NCBI RefSeq assembly: GCF_013761175.1
Contig: NZ_JACDUR010000005.1
Span: forward strand, 344,970-408,969
Direction of reading: 5' to 3'
DNA from: Nonomuraea soli
GTDB lineage: Bacteria; Actinomycetota; Actinomycetes; Streptosporangiales; Streptosporangiaceae
Length of the DNA stretch: 64,000 nucleotides
Part shown: piece by piece, positions 1 to 8,311 of the stretch
Layout: each line of letters opens with the position of its first letter
How positions within the stretch are numbered: position 1 is the stretch's first letter
The notes under the pieces: generated by a model
Told to the model about the DNA's origin: nothing
The model's database searches: none
What the model saw: the letters and a program-made list of their open reading frames with translations, nothing else
Program-made: the position numbers and the translations under genes

Positions 1-3000
1 CCGCCACCGTGTCGAGGGTGGCCGGGTCGAGGGTGCCGAAGCCCTCGTCGAGGAAGATCGAGTCGAGGCCCCTGGCGACCGTGCCCGACAGGGCCAGCGC
101 CAGGGCGAGGGCCGCCTGGAAGGTCTCGCCGCCGCTCAGGGTGCGGGCGCTGCGGCGCATGCCGGCCTCGGCGTGGTCGATGACCTCGATCTCGCTCTTG
201 TCGCCCAGCTCCAGTTCGTACTGGCCGTCGGAGAGCTCGCGCAGCGTCTCGGAGGCGGTGGCGACCAGGACCGCGAGAGCCTCGGCGCAGAGCCAGCGTT
301 CGAAGGCGTTGGCGCGCAGGCGCAGGGCCAGCTCGTGCGCCACGCCGGCTTCGCGCTCCTTGTCGGCGATCATGCGGTCCAGCTCGGCGATCTTGGCCAG
401 GTCTTCGCGCAGCCGCTCCAGCAGCCCCTCGGCCCGCGCCAACGCGGTCGCGACGGCAGCGGCCAGCTGATCGGGGTGACCACCGGCGAGGACGAAGGAG
501 CCGGGCTGCCCCCCGGCACGCCCGTCGGCGCCGGGATGGCCGTCTGCGGGGACGGCGGCGGGGTGGTCGCCCGCTGGGACGGCGTGGTCGTCGAGGCGGG
601 CGCGGAGGTGTTTGACCTGCTGCTCGCGCAGCTCCGCCAGGGCCGACAGCGACTGCTCCGTCTCGTCGGCCTTGGCGCGCGCGGCGGTGCCGACCCGGTT
701 GCGCCAGGTGATCAGGTCCTGCCACGCGGCGTGCAGGTCGGCCCGGTCGACCGGCGGCGCCGCCTCGTCGCCCAGGCCGAGGACCATCAGCTTGTCGCGT
801 GCCGTACCGAGCGCCGCCCACGCCTCCTCCGCGCGCCGCGACACCAGGGCGGCCGCCTTGCGCAGCTCTTCGAGCTCGGCGCGGCACGCGCGCGCGGCCT
901 TCCTGGCCTCGGCGGCCCGCCTGTCGGCCTCGACCACGGCGGCCAGGCGCGAGGTCAGGTCGGCGCGGTCGGCGCCGTCAGGCAGGGCGGAACGGTGCTG
1001 GGCCAGCTCGGCCTCCAGCCTGGCGACCTGGGCTGCCAGCTCGGAGGCGAGGCGCGCCGCCTGGTCGGTCAGGTCCTGCTCGCGGCGGGCGAGCTGGGAG
1101 GTCAGCTCCTGCTCGCGGCGCGTCAGCTGCTCGGCCACCTCGCGCTCGCGCCGGGCGAGGCGTTCCGCGGTCTCGGTTTCGAGCTTGGCGTGCTGCCGGC
1201 CGGTCTCGGTCGTCAGCCTGGCGAGCCGGTCGGCCTGCTCGCGCTCCTGCCTTGCGAGGTGTTCGGCCAGGTCGCGGGCGGAGCGGCCGGCCTGCTCGGC
1301 CAGCTCGCCCTCCAGCCGGGCGGCGCGGTCGGCGAGCATGGCGGCGGCGGTCTGGGCCTGGCTGAGCGCGCTCCTGGCCCGGTCGTCGTCGGTGCGCGCC
1401 TTCTTCAGCGCCCGCTCGGCGGCGGCCAGCGCCGTCCGCCCGCCGTCCCCGGCCGGCGCCGAGGAGCCGTCGTCGCCCCCCTCCCGCCCACCCCTGGCGC
1501 CGGGGGCTCGTGCCACGCCCGGGGCCGCCTGGGCGGCGACTCCGGCGGCCCCGGGCATCCGGCCTCGCGCGACGCCGGGGGCCGAGGCGGCGGAAGCCGA
1601 GGTGGCAGGGGCCGGGGCGGCGGAAGCCGAGGCGGCGGAAGAGGAGGTGGCGGGAGCCGAGACGGCGGGAGCCGAGGTGGCGGGGGCCGAGGTGGCGGGG
1701 GCCGGGGTGGCGGGGGCCGGGGTGGCCTTGCCCGTGTCGGTGGCTGCGGGCAGGTCCTTTACCGGCTGGCGGCAGACCGGGCACGGTTCGCCCACCACCA
1801 GCCGGCCGGTGAGGTCGGCCGCGGCGTGGGCGTGGCGCAGCTCGTCGTAGGCGGCCTGCGCCCGCTCCAGCGCCTCCGCCGCCCCCCGCGCCGCCGCCGT
1901 CAGCCGTTCCAGCGACGCGTCCGCGGCCGCCGCCTGGGTGCGGGCCTCGGCGAGTGACCGCTCCCCCTGGCGGCGGGCCTGCGAGGCGGCGCGTTCCCCG
2001 TGGGTGCGGGCCTCGGCCAGCGCCCGCTCCGCGGCCGTGCGCGCGTCGGCCAGCGACCGCTGCCCGTCGGCGCGTGACGACGCCAGCGAGCCTTCGGCCT
2101 GCGACTTCTCCTGGGTGAGGGTCTGGGCCGCCCGCGCGCGGGTTTCCTCCAGCGCGGAGGCGGTGTCGCGGCGAGCCTGCTCCAGTGTGGCCCGCGCCGA
2201 CTCGCGTGCCTGCGCCAGCGACCGCTCGGACGTCGCCCGCGCCTCGGCCGCGGCGACGGCGAGCCGTTCGACGGTGTCGAGCGCCGCCAGCGCGGCGGTG
2301 AGCTCGGCCCGGTCGCCCAGTCCCGCCAGGGCGGCCTCGGCGTCGTGCTCGGCCCGGGTCACCTCGGCCAGCCGTGTTTCGGTCGTGGCCACGTCGGCCG
2401 CGTGTTGCTTGGCGGAGGCGGCCAGGGTGGGCACCTCGGGGGGCATGGTCAGCGCCCGGAGTTCGGCCAGCCGCCCGGTGAGCTCGGTCAGCTCGCGCTT
2501 GGTGCGTTCGAGTTCGGCGTCGCGGGCGCGCAGCAGCTCCAGCTCGGTGGCGATGTCGCGTTGCAGGTCGCGCAGCGCGGTGACCTTGGCCGCCGCCTCC
2601 TCCTCGGCCTGCGGGGTGGCGGTGAACTCGGCGCGCTGCTCGCGCGCGTGGTGGGCGGCCTGGCGTGAGGAGTCTTCCTCGCGGGTGGCCTTCATGCGGA
2701 TCTCGTTGTAGACCTCGGCGTCGAGCAGCTGCACCAGCAGGTCCTGGCGCTCGTTGGGCTTGGCGTGCAGGAACTCGGCGAAGCGTCCCTGCGGCAGCAC
2801 GACGCACTGGGTGAAGAACTTGTATTCGAGCCCGGTCAGCCGCTGCACCTCGGCGGTGACGTTCTCGCCCTCGGCCAGGGAGCGCACGACGTCGTCCCAG
2901 TCGTCGCGCAGCTCTTCGAGGCGGGCCTCCCTGGTGCGCACGACTCCCTTGGCGTCGCGGGCCATCGCCCTGACCACGCCGTAGCGTTTGCCGGCGCTCT

Positions 3001-3238
3001 CGAAGATCAGCCCCACCTTGCCGCCGGTGGCCGAGGGGGCGAGCGCGTGGGCGATGGCGTTCTCGCGCCCCCAGCGCGGCACGGTGCCGTACAGGGCGAA
3101 GCAGATCGCGTCGATGACCGTGCTCTTGCCCGCGCCGGTGGGCCCGACGAGGGCGAAGTATTCGACGTCGGAGAAGTCGACGGTCAGCGGCTCGCGGAAG
3201 CTGCCGAAGTTGTCGAGGGTGAGCAGGAGTGGCCTCAT
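1..3238 (-). CDS. sbcC: SbcC, nuclease-associated SMC-like ATPase (3' end outside window)
   Basis: Rad50-like ATPase subunit of the SbcCD complex, which opens and trims DNA ends and hairpins. Residues 1-1079 are visible. The N-terminal ATPase lobe has Walker A GPTGAGKST (about residues 33-41). Long Ala/Glu/Arg-rich coiled coils follow, broken by a zinc hook CPVC (Cys486 and Cys489). The second lobe has the signature LSGGE and Walker B FLDEGFGTLD close to the window edge, so only the last few dozen residues are missing. The ATG start overlaps the sbcD stop codon (ATGA), which suggests translational coupling. Oddity: just after the zinc hook there is a stretch of roughly 100 residues rich in Ala/Pro/Thr/Ser, and a Gly/Pro/His/Asp-rich stretch lies further on (about bases 470-580). 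Family assignment is very secure; the function of the inserts is unknown. Confidence 0.95.
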   Translation of the reverse strand, partial: MRPLLLTLDNFGSFREPLTVDFSDVEYFALVGPTGAGKSTVIDAICFALYGTVPRWGRENAIAHALAPSATGGKVGLIFESAGKRYGVVRAMARDAKGVVRTREARLEELRDDWDDVVRSLAEGENVTAEVQRLTGLEYKFFTQCVVLPQGRFAEFLHAKPNERQDLLVQLLDAEVYNEIRMKATREEDSSRQAAHHAREQRAEFTATPQAEEEAAAKVTALRDLQRDIATELELLRARDAELERTKRELTELTGRLAELRALTMPPEVPTLAASAKQHAADVATTETRLAEVTRAEHDAEAALAGLGDRAELTAALAALDTVERLAVAAAEARATSERSLAQARESARATLEQARRDTASALEETRARAAQTLTQEKSQAEGSLASSRADGQRSLADARTAAERALAEARTHGERAASQARRQGERSLAEARTQAAAADASLERLTAAARGAAEALERAQAAYDELRHAHAAADLTGRLVVGEPCPVCRQPVKDLPAATDTGKATPAPATPAPATSAPATSAPAVSAPATSSSAASASAAPAPATSASAASAPGVARGRMPGAAGVAAQAAPGVARAPGARGGREGGDDGSSAPAGDGGRTALAAAERALKKARTDDDRARSALSQAQTAAAMLADRAARLEGELAEQAGRSARDLAEHLARQEREQADRLARLTTETGRQHAKLETETAERLARREREVAEQLTRREQELTSQLARREQDLTDQAARLASELAAQVARLEAELAQHRSALPDGADRADLTSRLAAVVEADRRAAEARKAARACRAELEELRKAAALVSRRAEEAWAALGTARDKLMVLGLGDEAAPPVDRADLHAAWQDLITWRNRVGTAARAKADETEQSLSALAELREQQVKHLRARLDDHAVPAGDHPAAVPADGHPGADGRAGGQPGSFVLAGGHPDQLAAAVATALARAEGLLERLREDLAKIAELDRMIADKEREAGVAHELALRLRANAFERWLCAEALAVLVATASETLRELSDGQYELELGDKSEIEVIDHAEAGMRRSARTLSGGETFQAALALALALSGTVARGLDSIFLDEGFGTLDPATLDTVA
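1576..1728 (-). repeat. Tandem repeat within sbcC encoding Ala/Pro/Thr/Ser-rich segment
   Basis: About 150 bp of imperfect 15-nt units (plus-strand core gccgaggtggcgggg) encode repeats of the type PATSA in the sbcC frame, around residues 504-554, shortly after the CPVC hook. The period is a multiple of three, so unit gain or loss would keep the frame. Confidence 0.75.
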
Positions 3239-4365
3239 GCGCCTGTCACCTCGTCGTGCAGCAGGTCGAACAGGGTGGCGACCTGCTCGTCGTAGCGTTT
3301 GGTCGCGGTCAGGTAGTCGCGGAACAGCTCGCCGGGCGGCTTGGCGGTGGCCCCGGCCTGCCGTACGGCACGCACGGGGCGGAAACGTTCGTCGAGCACC
3401 ACGTCGATGGCGTTGGGCAGCAGCTCGCGCACCTGGTCGGCCAGTCCGACGCGGGGCTGCTCGGCCACGACCACGCGCAGCCAGTCGTCGCCCGTCTCGA
3501 GTGCCTCGAGCTCGGCCAGGCTGCCCTTGACGGTGCGTAGGCGGCGGGCCTGCTCGAAGAGCAGCTCGCTGACCACGGCGGGACGCCCGGGTTGCACGTC
3601 GACCAGCAGCGCGCCGGGCAGGTTGCCCTCTTCGCCGAAGTCGACGGCGATGGGCGAGCCGGAGTACCAGATCGGGCAGGGTCCGGGGATCTGCTGGCGG
3701 CGGTGCAGGTGGCCGAGCGCGGCGTACTGGGTGGTGGAGGGGAAGACGGTGGGTTCGAAGTAGTAGGAGAAGACGGACTGCGCCTCGCGCTCGCCGCCGC
3801 CGAACCGGCCGCCGGGCAGGGTGCCGTGGGTGGTGACCAGGTTGACGGTGTCGCCGCCGAATCCTGCGGTGAGCGCGCCGATCAGCTCGCCGATGCGCGC
3901 GGCGTAGTCGCGGTTGTGCTCGATGGCGGTGCCGCTCAGCACCTCGGCGGCCCGCACCACGTAGCGGTGGGAGAGGAAGGGCAGGACGGCCAGGCGCACG
4001 GGTTCGCCGGTGCGGGCGGTGAACTCGACGGGGGTGCGGCGGAAGGAGCCGACGACGTGCACGCCGAGCGCGCCGAGCAGCGGCCGGTAGACCTCGAACA
4101 GCTGCGGGTTGTCGTGGTTGCCCGCCAGGACGACCACGTCGCGGCCGTCTTCGTGGAGCGCCATGAGCGCGGGCAGCACCAGCGACTGGGCTTCGGGGGT
4201 GGGCGCGGAGGTGTCGAACAGGTCGCCGGCCACGATGACGGCGTCGACGTCGTGCTCGCGGGCGGCGCCCACCAGCTCGCGCAGCACCGCCCGGTGCTCG
4301 TCGGCCCGGGAGCGGCCCTTGAGCACCTTGCCCACGTGCCAGTCGGCGGTGTGCAGGATCTTCAC
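3235..4365 (-). CDS. sbcD: SbcD, Mre11-like exonuclease subunit
   Basis: Metallophosphoesterase nuclease partner of SbcC, 376 aa. The calcineurin-like phosphoesterase motifs are visible in order: HTADWHVG (D-x-H metal ligands), AGDLFD, AGNHDN and TTHGTLPG, followed by GHLHRRQ. The start is GTG, giving V-K-I-L-H-T-A-D, exactly the usual N-terminus of the family. Its stop overlaps the sbcC start by 4 bp, and 17 bp separate it from the upstream HerA-like gene, so all three are probably co-transcribed. Length fits the family. The enzyme would act with SbcC as a Mn-dependent nuclease on double-strand ends and hairpins. Confidence 0.95.
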   Translation of the reverse strand: MKILHTADWHVGKVLKGRSRADEHRAVLRELVGAAREHDVDAVIVAGDLFDTSAPTPEAQSLVLPALMALHEDGRDVVVLAGNHDNPQLFEVYRPLLGALGVHVVGSFRRTPVEFTARTGEPVRLAVLPFLSHRYVVRAAEVLSGTAIEHNRDYAARIGELIGALTAGFGGDTVNLVTTHGTLPGGRFGGGEREAQSVFSYYFEPTVFPSTTQYAALGHLHRRQQIPGPCPIWYSGSPIAVDFGEEGNLPGALLVDVQPGRPAVVSELLFEQARRLRTVKGSLAELEALETGDDWLRVVVAEQPRVGLADQVRELLPNAIDVVLDERFRPVRAVRQAGATAKPPGELFRDYLTATKRYDEQVATLFDLLHDEVTGA

Positions 4366-4382
4366 GAACGATGCTCCTGTGG

Positions 4383-6128
4383 TCAGAAGGGCGGGATGTC
4401 GTCCTCTTCGGGCAGTCCGGCGAAGGGATTGCCCGTGAGCTTGGCTGGTTCTGCCGCCTCGGAAGGCCGGGTGGCCCAGGCGGGGAAGGGGAAGGCCACG
4501 GCGAGCGGCACCGGGATCTCCGGCTGGGCCACGAACATGGTGCCCGGTTTGGCGATGGTGGCCCGGTCGCGGACCGTGGGCGGCAGCCAGCCGTACTCCG
4601 ACCTGGCCGCCTCGGCGGGGTCGAGGCGGCCGGCGACGCGGATCGCGCTGTTGGAGACGATGCGCCGCTCGACCTCGGAGGCGGTCTGCTGGGCGCCGAT
4701 GAGGATCACACCGAGGGAGCGTCCGCGCTCGGCGACGTCGAGGAGGATCTCCTTGATGGGCGAGTCGCCCTCGCGCGGAGCGTACTTGTTGAGCTCGTCG
4801 AGCACGACGAACAGCAGCGGCTTGGCGGTGCCGGAGGACTCCTTGCGGTGGAACTCGCCGCGCAGCACCACGCCCACGACGAACCGTTGGGCCCGCTCGG
4901 GCAGGTTGTGCAGGTCGACGATGGAGACCTGGGCGTCGGAGGTGCGGATGGAGTGGCCGCGGTAGAACGGCAGGTCGCCGCGGACGATCGGCGACAGGGG
5001 CCGCACGGCGCTGCGCAGGCGGCGCAGGAAGGCGTTGACGGTGCCGAGCGGGGTGGTGGCGCCGGTCCACTCGCGTCGTTCGTCTTCGTCCTGGAGCTGG
5101 TCGGAGATGAGCTCGACGAGGTCGGAGAAGGTGCGGCACGAGGTGCCCCTGACGCGGACGGCGCCGCCGTCGCCGACCGGCTCCGCCCAGCTCTGCAGCC
5201 GGGCGGCGATCTGGCCGACGAGCAGGGAGTAGCCGGCGCGCTCGTCGTCGGAGTCGGCGAAGACGAAGCGCAGCAGCTCTTCCTGGCAGAACTCCACGAG
5301 GGTCCAGTAGAAGGCGCTGACGCCGTGGGTGCGCGCCGAGACGTGGGGCACGCCGTTGGGGTCGTTGGGCCGCGGCGGGGCGAAGACGTGGACGCTGCCG
5401 AAGGGCTGGGCGGGCAGGCCGAGCCTGGTGTAGTCGCCGGGGCCGGTCAGCTTGGTGTTGGGGTGGTCGAGGAAGAGCAGGTCTTCGCCCTTGACGGAGA
5501 AGATCAGTGCCTTGGTGTTGGCCGACTCTCCGCCGAGCACTCCGGAGTTGAAGATGGAGTAGAGCAGGAAGGTTGCGAAGGAGGTCTTGGTCGCCACGCC
5601 CGAGACGCCCGAGATCGAGACGTGGGCCCCGCGGGTGCCGTCCATGAAGTCGAAGTTGAGGTAGAGGGGGCGCCCGTCGCGGCCGCTGCCGATGGGGATG
5701 CGCCGGTCCATGACGTCGAAGTAGAGCGCCTGGTCGCGGTCGGCGCTCTCGGCCAGGAACACCTTCTCGCCGGGCAGCGGCGGCACGAACACCTCGGGCT
5801 CGACCCGGGTGACGCGCACCTCGGCGACCTCCACGACCGCCGCGGGCAGGGCGCCGTCGGCGATGAGGAAGACGTCGCTGTCGAACGCGGCGCCCTCGTG
5901 CCTGGCCTCGACGGTGGTCACCACCCCGGCGACCAGGATGGGTCCGTGTCCGGGCACGTCGCGCCTGGTCACCACCACGTCGTCGAGTTGCACGACCTTG
6001 CCCGGCTCCAGGCCGATCCAGAACGACAGGGGCGAGGCGGCCTGGGTGCCGAGCACCCTGCCCACGGCCACGCCGATGGTGGCGCGCCCATCGGCTCCCT
6101 CATGTCGCTCGGTCACATCAGCTGTCAC
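4383..6128 (-). CDS. HerA-like/DUF87 DNA translocase ATPase
   Basis: 581-aa ATP-binding protein of the HerA/FtsK superfamily. An N-terminal HAS-barrel-like region comes first (GVAVGRVLG, then LEPGKVVQLDDVV). The nucleotide-binding loop is GVSGVATKTS, which deviates from the canonical GxxxxGKT. The Walker B strand is FVVLDELNKY, followed by the helical region ERGRSLGVILIGAQQTASEV and a SNSAIRVAGRLD segment typical of HerA. Two in-frame GTG starts are possible (6128 and 6116); neither has a strong ribosome-binding site. Placement directly upstream of sbcD-sbcC mirrors the archaeal HerA-NurA-Mre11-Rad50 arrangement, so a role in DNA-end resection as a translocase is inferred. No NurA-like nuclease is visible beside it. 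Confidence 0.8.
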   Translation of the reverse strand: MTADVTERHEGADGRATIGVAVGRVLGTQAASPLSFWIGLEPGKVVQLDDVVVTRRDVPGHGPILVAGVVTTVEARHEGAAFDSDVFLIADGALPAAVVEVAEVRVTRVEPEVFVPPLPGEKVFLAESADRDQALYFDVMDRRIPIGSGRDGRPLYLNFDFMDGTRGAHVSISGVSGVATKTSFATFLLYSIFNSGVLGGESANTKALIFSVKGEDLLFLDHPNTKLTGPGDYTRLGLPAQPFGSVHVFAPPRPNDPNGVPHVSARTHGVSAFYWTLVEFCQEELLRFVFADSDDERAGYSLLVGQIAARLQSWAEPVGDGGAVRVRGTSCRTFSDLVELISDQLQDEDERREWTGATTPLGTVNAFLRRLRSAVRPLSPIVRGDLPFYRGHSIRTSDAQVSIVDLHNLPERAQRFVVGVVLRGEFHRKESSGTAKPLLFVVLDELNKYAPREGDSPIKEILLDVAERGRSLGVILIGAQQTASEVERRIVSNSAIRVAGRLDPAEAARSEYGWLPPTVRDRATIAKPGTMFVAQPEIPVPLAVAFPFPAWATRPSEAAEPAKLTGNPFAGLPEEDDIPPF

Positions 6129-6222
6129 AGGTCGCAGCGTAACCGGTGCTCCCGACGATTCCCGGTCGCGCAATGCCAGGCGGGTATGCCCGAAGGGTCC
6201 CCAGATCGTTGTCAATTCTTCC

Positions 6223-6252
6223 TTGACTGGCCGTCGCCACTCTGAGTAAATG
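6223..6252 (+). promoter_or_regulatory. Predicted promoter for the S9 peptidase-like gene
   Basis: TTGACT at 6223-6228 and TAAATG at 6247-6252 with an 18-bp spacer, 35 bp upstream of the GTG start. The surrounding 160 bp between the divergent genes is less GC-rich than the coding DNA. Predicted by eye only. Confidence 0.5.
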
Positions 6253-6286
6253 ACATTTCACTCCATCGAGGATGGAGGGCGCAAAA

Positions 6287-8251
6287 GTGCAGGACTATCC
6301 CTATCCCGAGGCCCCCCGGTCCGATGCGGTCGAGCGCCTCCACGGCAAGACGCTCAGCGATCCCTACCGGTGGCTCGAAGATCCGGAATCCGCCGAGTCA
6401 CGCGGCTGGCTGGCGGCGCAGGAGTCGTTGTGGCGCCGCCACGCCGCGACGATCCCCCTTGACTCGCCCGTCCTGACAAGGATCGGCCAGGCGGCCGGCG
6501 CGGGCCTGGTCACCTCCCCGAGATGGCGCGGCCGTCACCGGTTTCACCTGCGGCGTACGGCGGGGCAGGCCCATCCCGTGTTGTTCCGCGACGGCCATCC
6601 GCTCCTCGATCCGAACCTGCTCGACCCCGACGGCAGGGTGTCGCTGCTCGCCTGGCATCCCGATGCCGAGGGTCGCAGGGTCGCCTGCCAGTTCGCCCGC
6701 TCCACCGCGGCCCAGCCCGCGCTCTACATCGTCGACGCCGACACCGGCCAGGTGATCGACGGGCCCATGCTCGGGTGCGGGCCGTCGCTGGCCTGGCCGC
6801 CCGGCGGCGCCTGCTTCTTCTACACGCGGGCGGGCCACGTCCTGCGCCACCGGATCGGCGCTCCCGCGCGCGACGACGTGCGCATCACCGGCGAGCCGGG
6901 CGACTACCGCCTTGCCGCCTCCGACGACGGGCGCTGGGTGATCCTGACCTGCGTCACCGCGGCGGGCGACGACGTCTGGCTGGTCGATCCGCTCGAACCC
7001 GGCGTGCCGCGTGCCGTACACGTGGGCCTGGACGCCCGCGCCACGGTCTCGGTCGGCCCCGACGGGCGGGTCTACGTCATGACCACGATGGGGGCGGAGC
7101 GCGGCAGGCTCTGCGTCGCCGACGCGGCCACGCCCGGCCAGTGGCGCGAGCTGGTCGCCGAGGATCCGCTCGCGACGCTGACCGGGTTCGCCGTCCTGGA
7201 CGGCCCGGCGCTCGGGCGCCCGGTGCTGCTGGTGAGCCACACCCGCGACGCGATCTCCGAGCTGGCCCTGCACGACCTGCTGACCGGCACCCGCCTGCGG
7301 CCCGTCTCCCTGCCGGGCGCCGGCAGCACCGGGCCGCTCGTCACCCGCGCCCGGCCTGCCTACGAGGCGTTCTTCACCTACACCGACCACGTCACGCCGC
7401 CCGCCATCCTGCGCTTCGACGCCCGCGACCGGGGCGTCGAGACCTGGATGCAGGCGCCGGGCACCGTCGGCCACGAGCCCGTGACCGGCCATCGGGTCAC
7501 CTGCACCTCGCGCGACGGCACGCGGATCCCGCTGACCATCCTGGCCAGGCGCGACCTGCGCGGCCCGCGACCGGCCATCCTGTACGGCTTCGGCGCCTTC
7601 GGCATCCCGCTCACCCCGGCCTACTCCAGCCACGTGCTCCCGTGGCTGGACGCGGGCGGCGTCTTCGCCCTGGCCGGGGTGCGAGGGGGCGGCGAGGGCG
7701 GCCCCGGCTGGCACGAGGCGGCGCGGCGGGGGACGAAACAGCGCTCCTTCGACGACCTGATCGCCGCCGCCCAGGCCCTGGTCGAGCTGGGCTGGACCAC
7801 GCCCGACCGGCTGGGCCTGTGCGGCGAGTCCCACGGCGGGCTGCTGGTCGGCGCGGTGATCACCCAGCGGCCCGAGCTGTGCGCCGCCGCGGTGCTGGTC
7901 GAGCCGGTGCTCGACATGGTCAGGTACGAGCACTCGCCGCCGGCCGCCGAGTGGCGCGAGGAGTACGGCAGCGCCGACGACCCGGTGGAGCTGTCGTGGC
8001 TGCTGTCCTACTCCCCCTACCACCACGTCAAGCCGGGTGTGGCCTACCCGGCGACGCTCTTCGTCGTCCAGCGCGACGGGGCGCGGGCCGACGCCATGCA
8101 CGCCCGCAAGATGTGCGCGGCGATGCAGGCGGCCACCACGAGCCGCCGTCCGGTCCTGTTGCGGCACGAGCGCGGGCGCGGCTCCGACTGCCTCGCCCGT
8201 GACCTGCTGTCGTTCATGGGCGTGCACACCGGGCTGATCTCCCCGGCGTGA
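6287..8251 (+). CDS. S9 prolyl-oligopeptidase family protein with degenerate catalytic triad
   Basis: 654-aa cytosolic protein with the seven-bladed propeller plus alpha/beta-hydrolase layout of prolyl oligopeptidase; the N-terminus DPYRWLED is characteristic. The nucleophile motif GESHGG is intact (Ser515). In active homologues the Asp region reads like GDTRVDPLHA; here it is DGARADAMHA (Asp597 shifted by one). The His region usually reads VGHG; here it is RGRG, with Arg631 in the His position, followed by a shortened C-terminus. I therefore expect weak or no peptidase activity. I prefer GTG at 6287, which has GGAGGG 7 nt upstream; ATG at 6272 is the alternative. The gene stands alone and ends in a strong hairpin. 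Confidence 0.85.
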   Translation: MQDYPYPEAPRSDAVERLHGKTLSDPYRWLEDPESAESRGWLAAQESLWRRHAATIPLDSPVLTRIGQAAGAGLVTSPRWRGRHRFHLRRTAGQAHPVLFRDGHPLLDPNLLDPDGRVSLLAWHPDAEGRRVACQFARSTAAQPALYIVDADTGQVIDGPMLGCGPSLAWPPGGACFFYTRAGHVLRHRIGAPARDDVRITGEPGDYRLAASDDGRWVILTCVTAAGDDVWLVDPLEPGVPRAVHVGLDARATVSVGPDGRVYVMTTMGAERGRLCVADAATPGQWRELVAEDPLATLTGFAVLDGPALGRPVLLVSHTRDAISELALHDLLTGTRLRPVSLPGAGSTGPLVTRARPAYEAFFTYTDHVTPPAILRFDARDRGVETWMQAPGTVGHEPVTGHRVTCTSRDGTRIPLTILARRDLRGPRPAILYGFGAFGIPLTPAYSSHVLPWLDAGGVFALAGVRGGGEGGPGWHEAARRGTKQRSFDDLIAAAQALVELGWTTPDRLGLCGESHGGLLVGAVITQRPELCAAAVLVEPVLDMVRYEHSPPAAEWREEYGSADDPVELSWLLSYSPYHHVKPGVAYPATLFVVQRDGARADAMHARKMCAAMQAATTSRRPVLLRHERGRGSDCLARDLLSFMGVHTGLISPA

Positions 8252-8259
8252 GGGAGCCG

Positions 8260-8279
8260 CCTCCCCCGCGCGGGGGAGG
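8260..8279 (+). terminator. Perfect 20-bp palindrome, transcription terminator candidate
   Basis: A perfect GC palindrome (arms CCTCCCCCGC and GCGGGGGAGG, with little or no loop) begins 8 bp after the S9-like stop codon. There is no T-tract, as is common for actinomycete terminators. It could also form a cruciform. Confidence 0.6.
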
Positions 8280-8311
8280 TCCGGCCCGGGCGGCCACGCG
8301 AGGCTGGGGCC

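Noticed and set aside
6210..6215. Perfect TTGACA on the minus strand as -35 for the HerA-SbcD-SbcC operon
   Set aside because: No acceptable -10 hexamer at 16-18 bp; the first TA-rich match is at about 23 bp.
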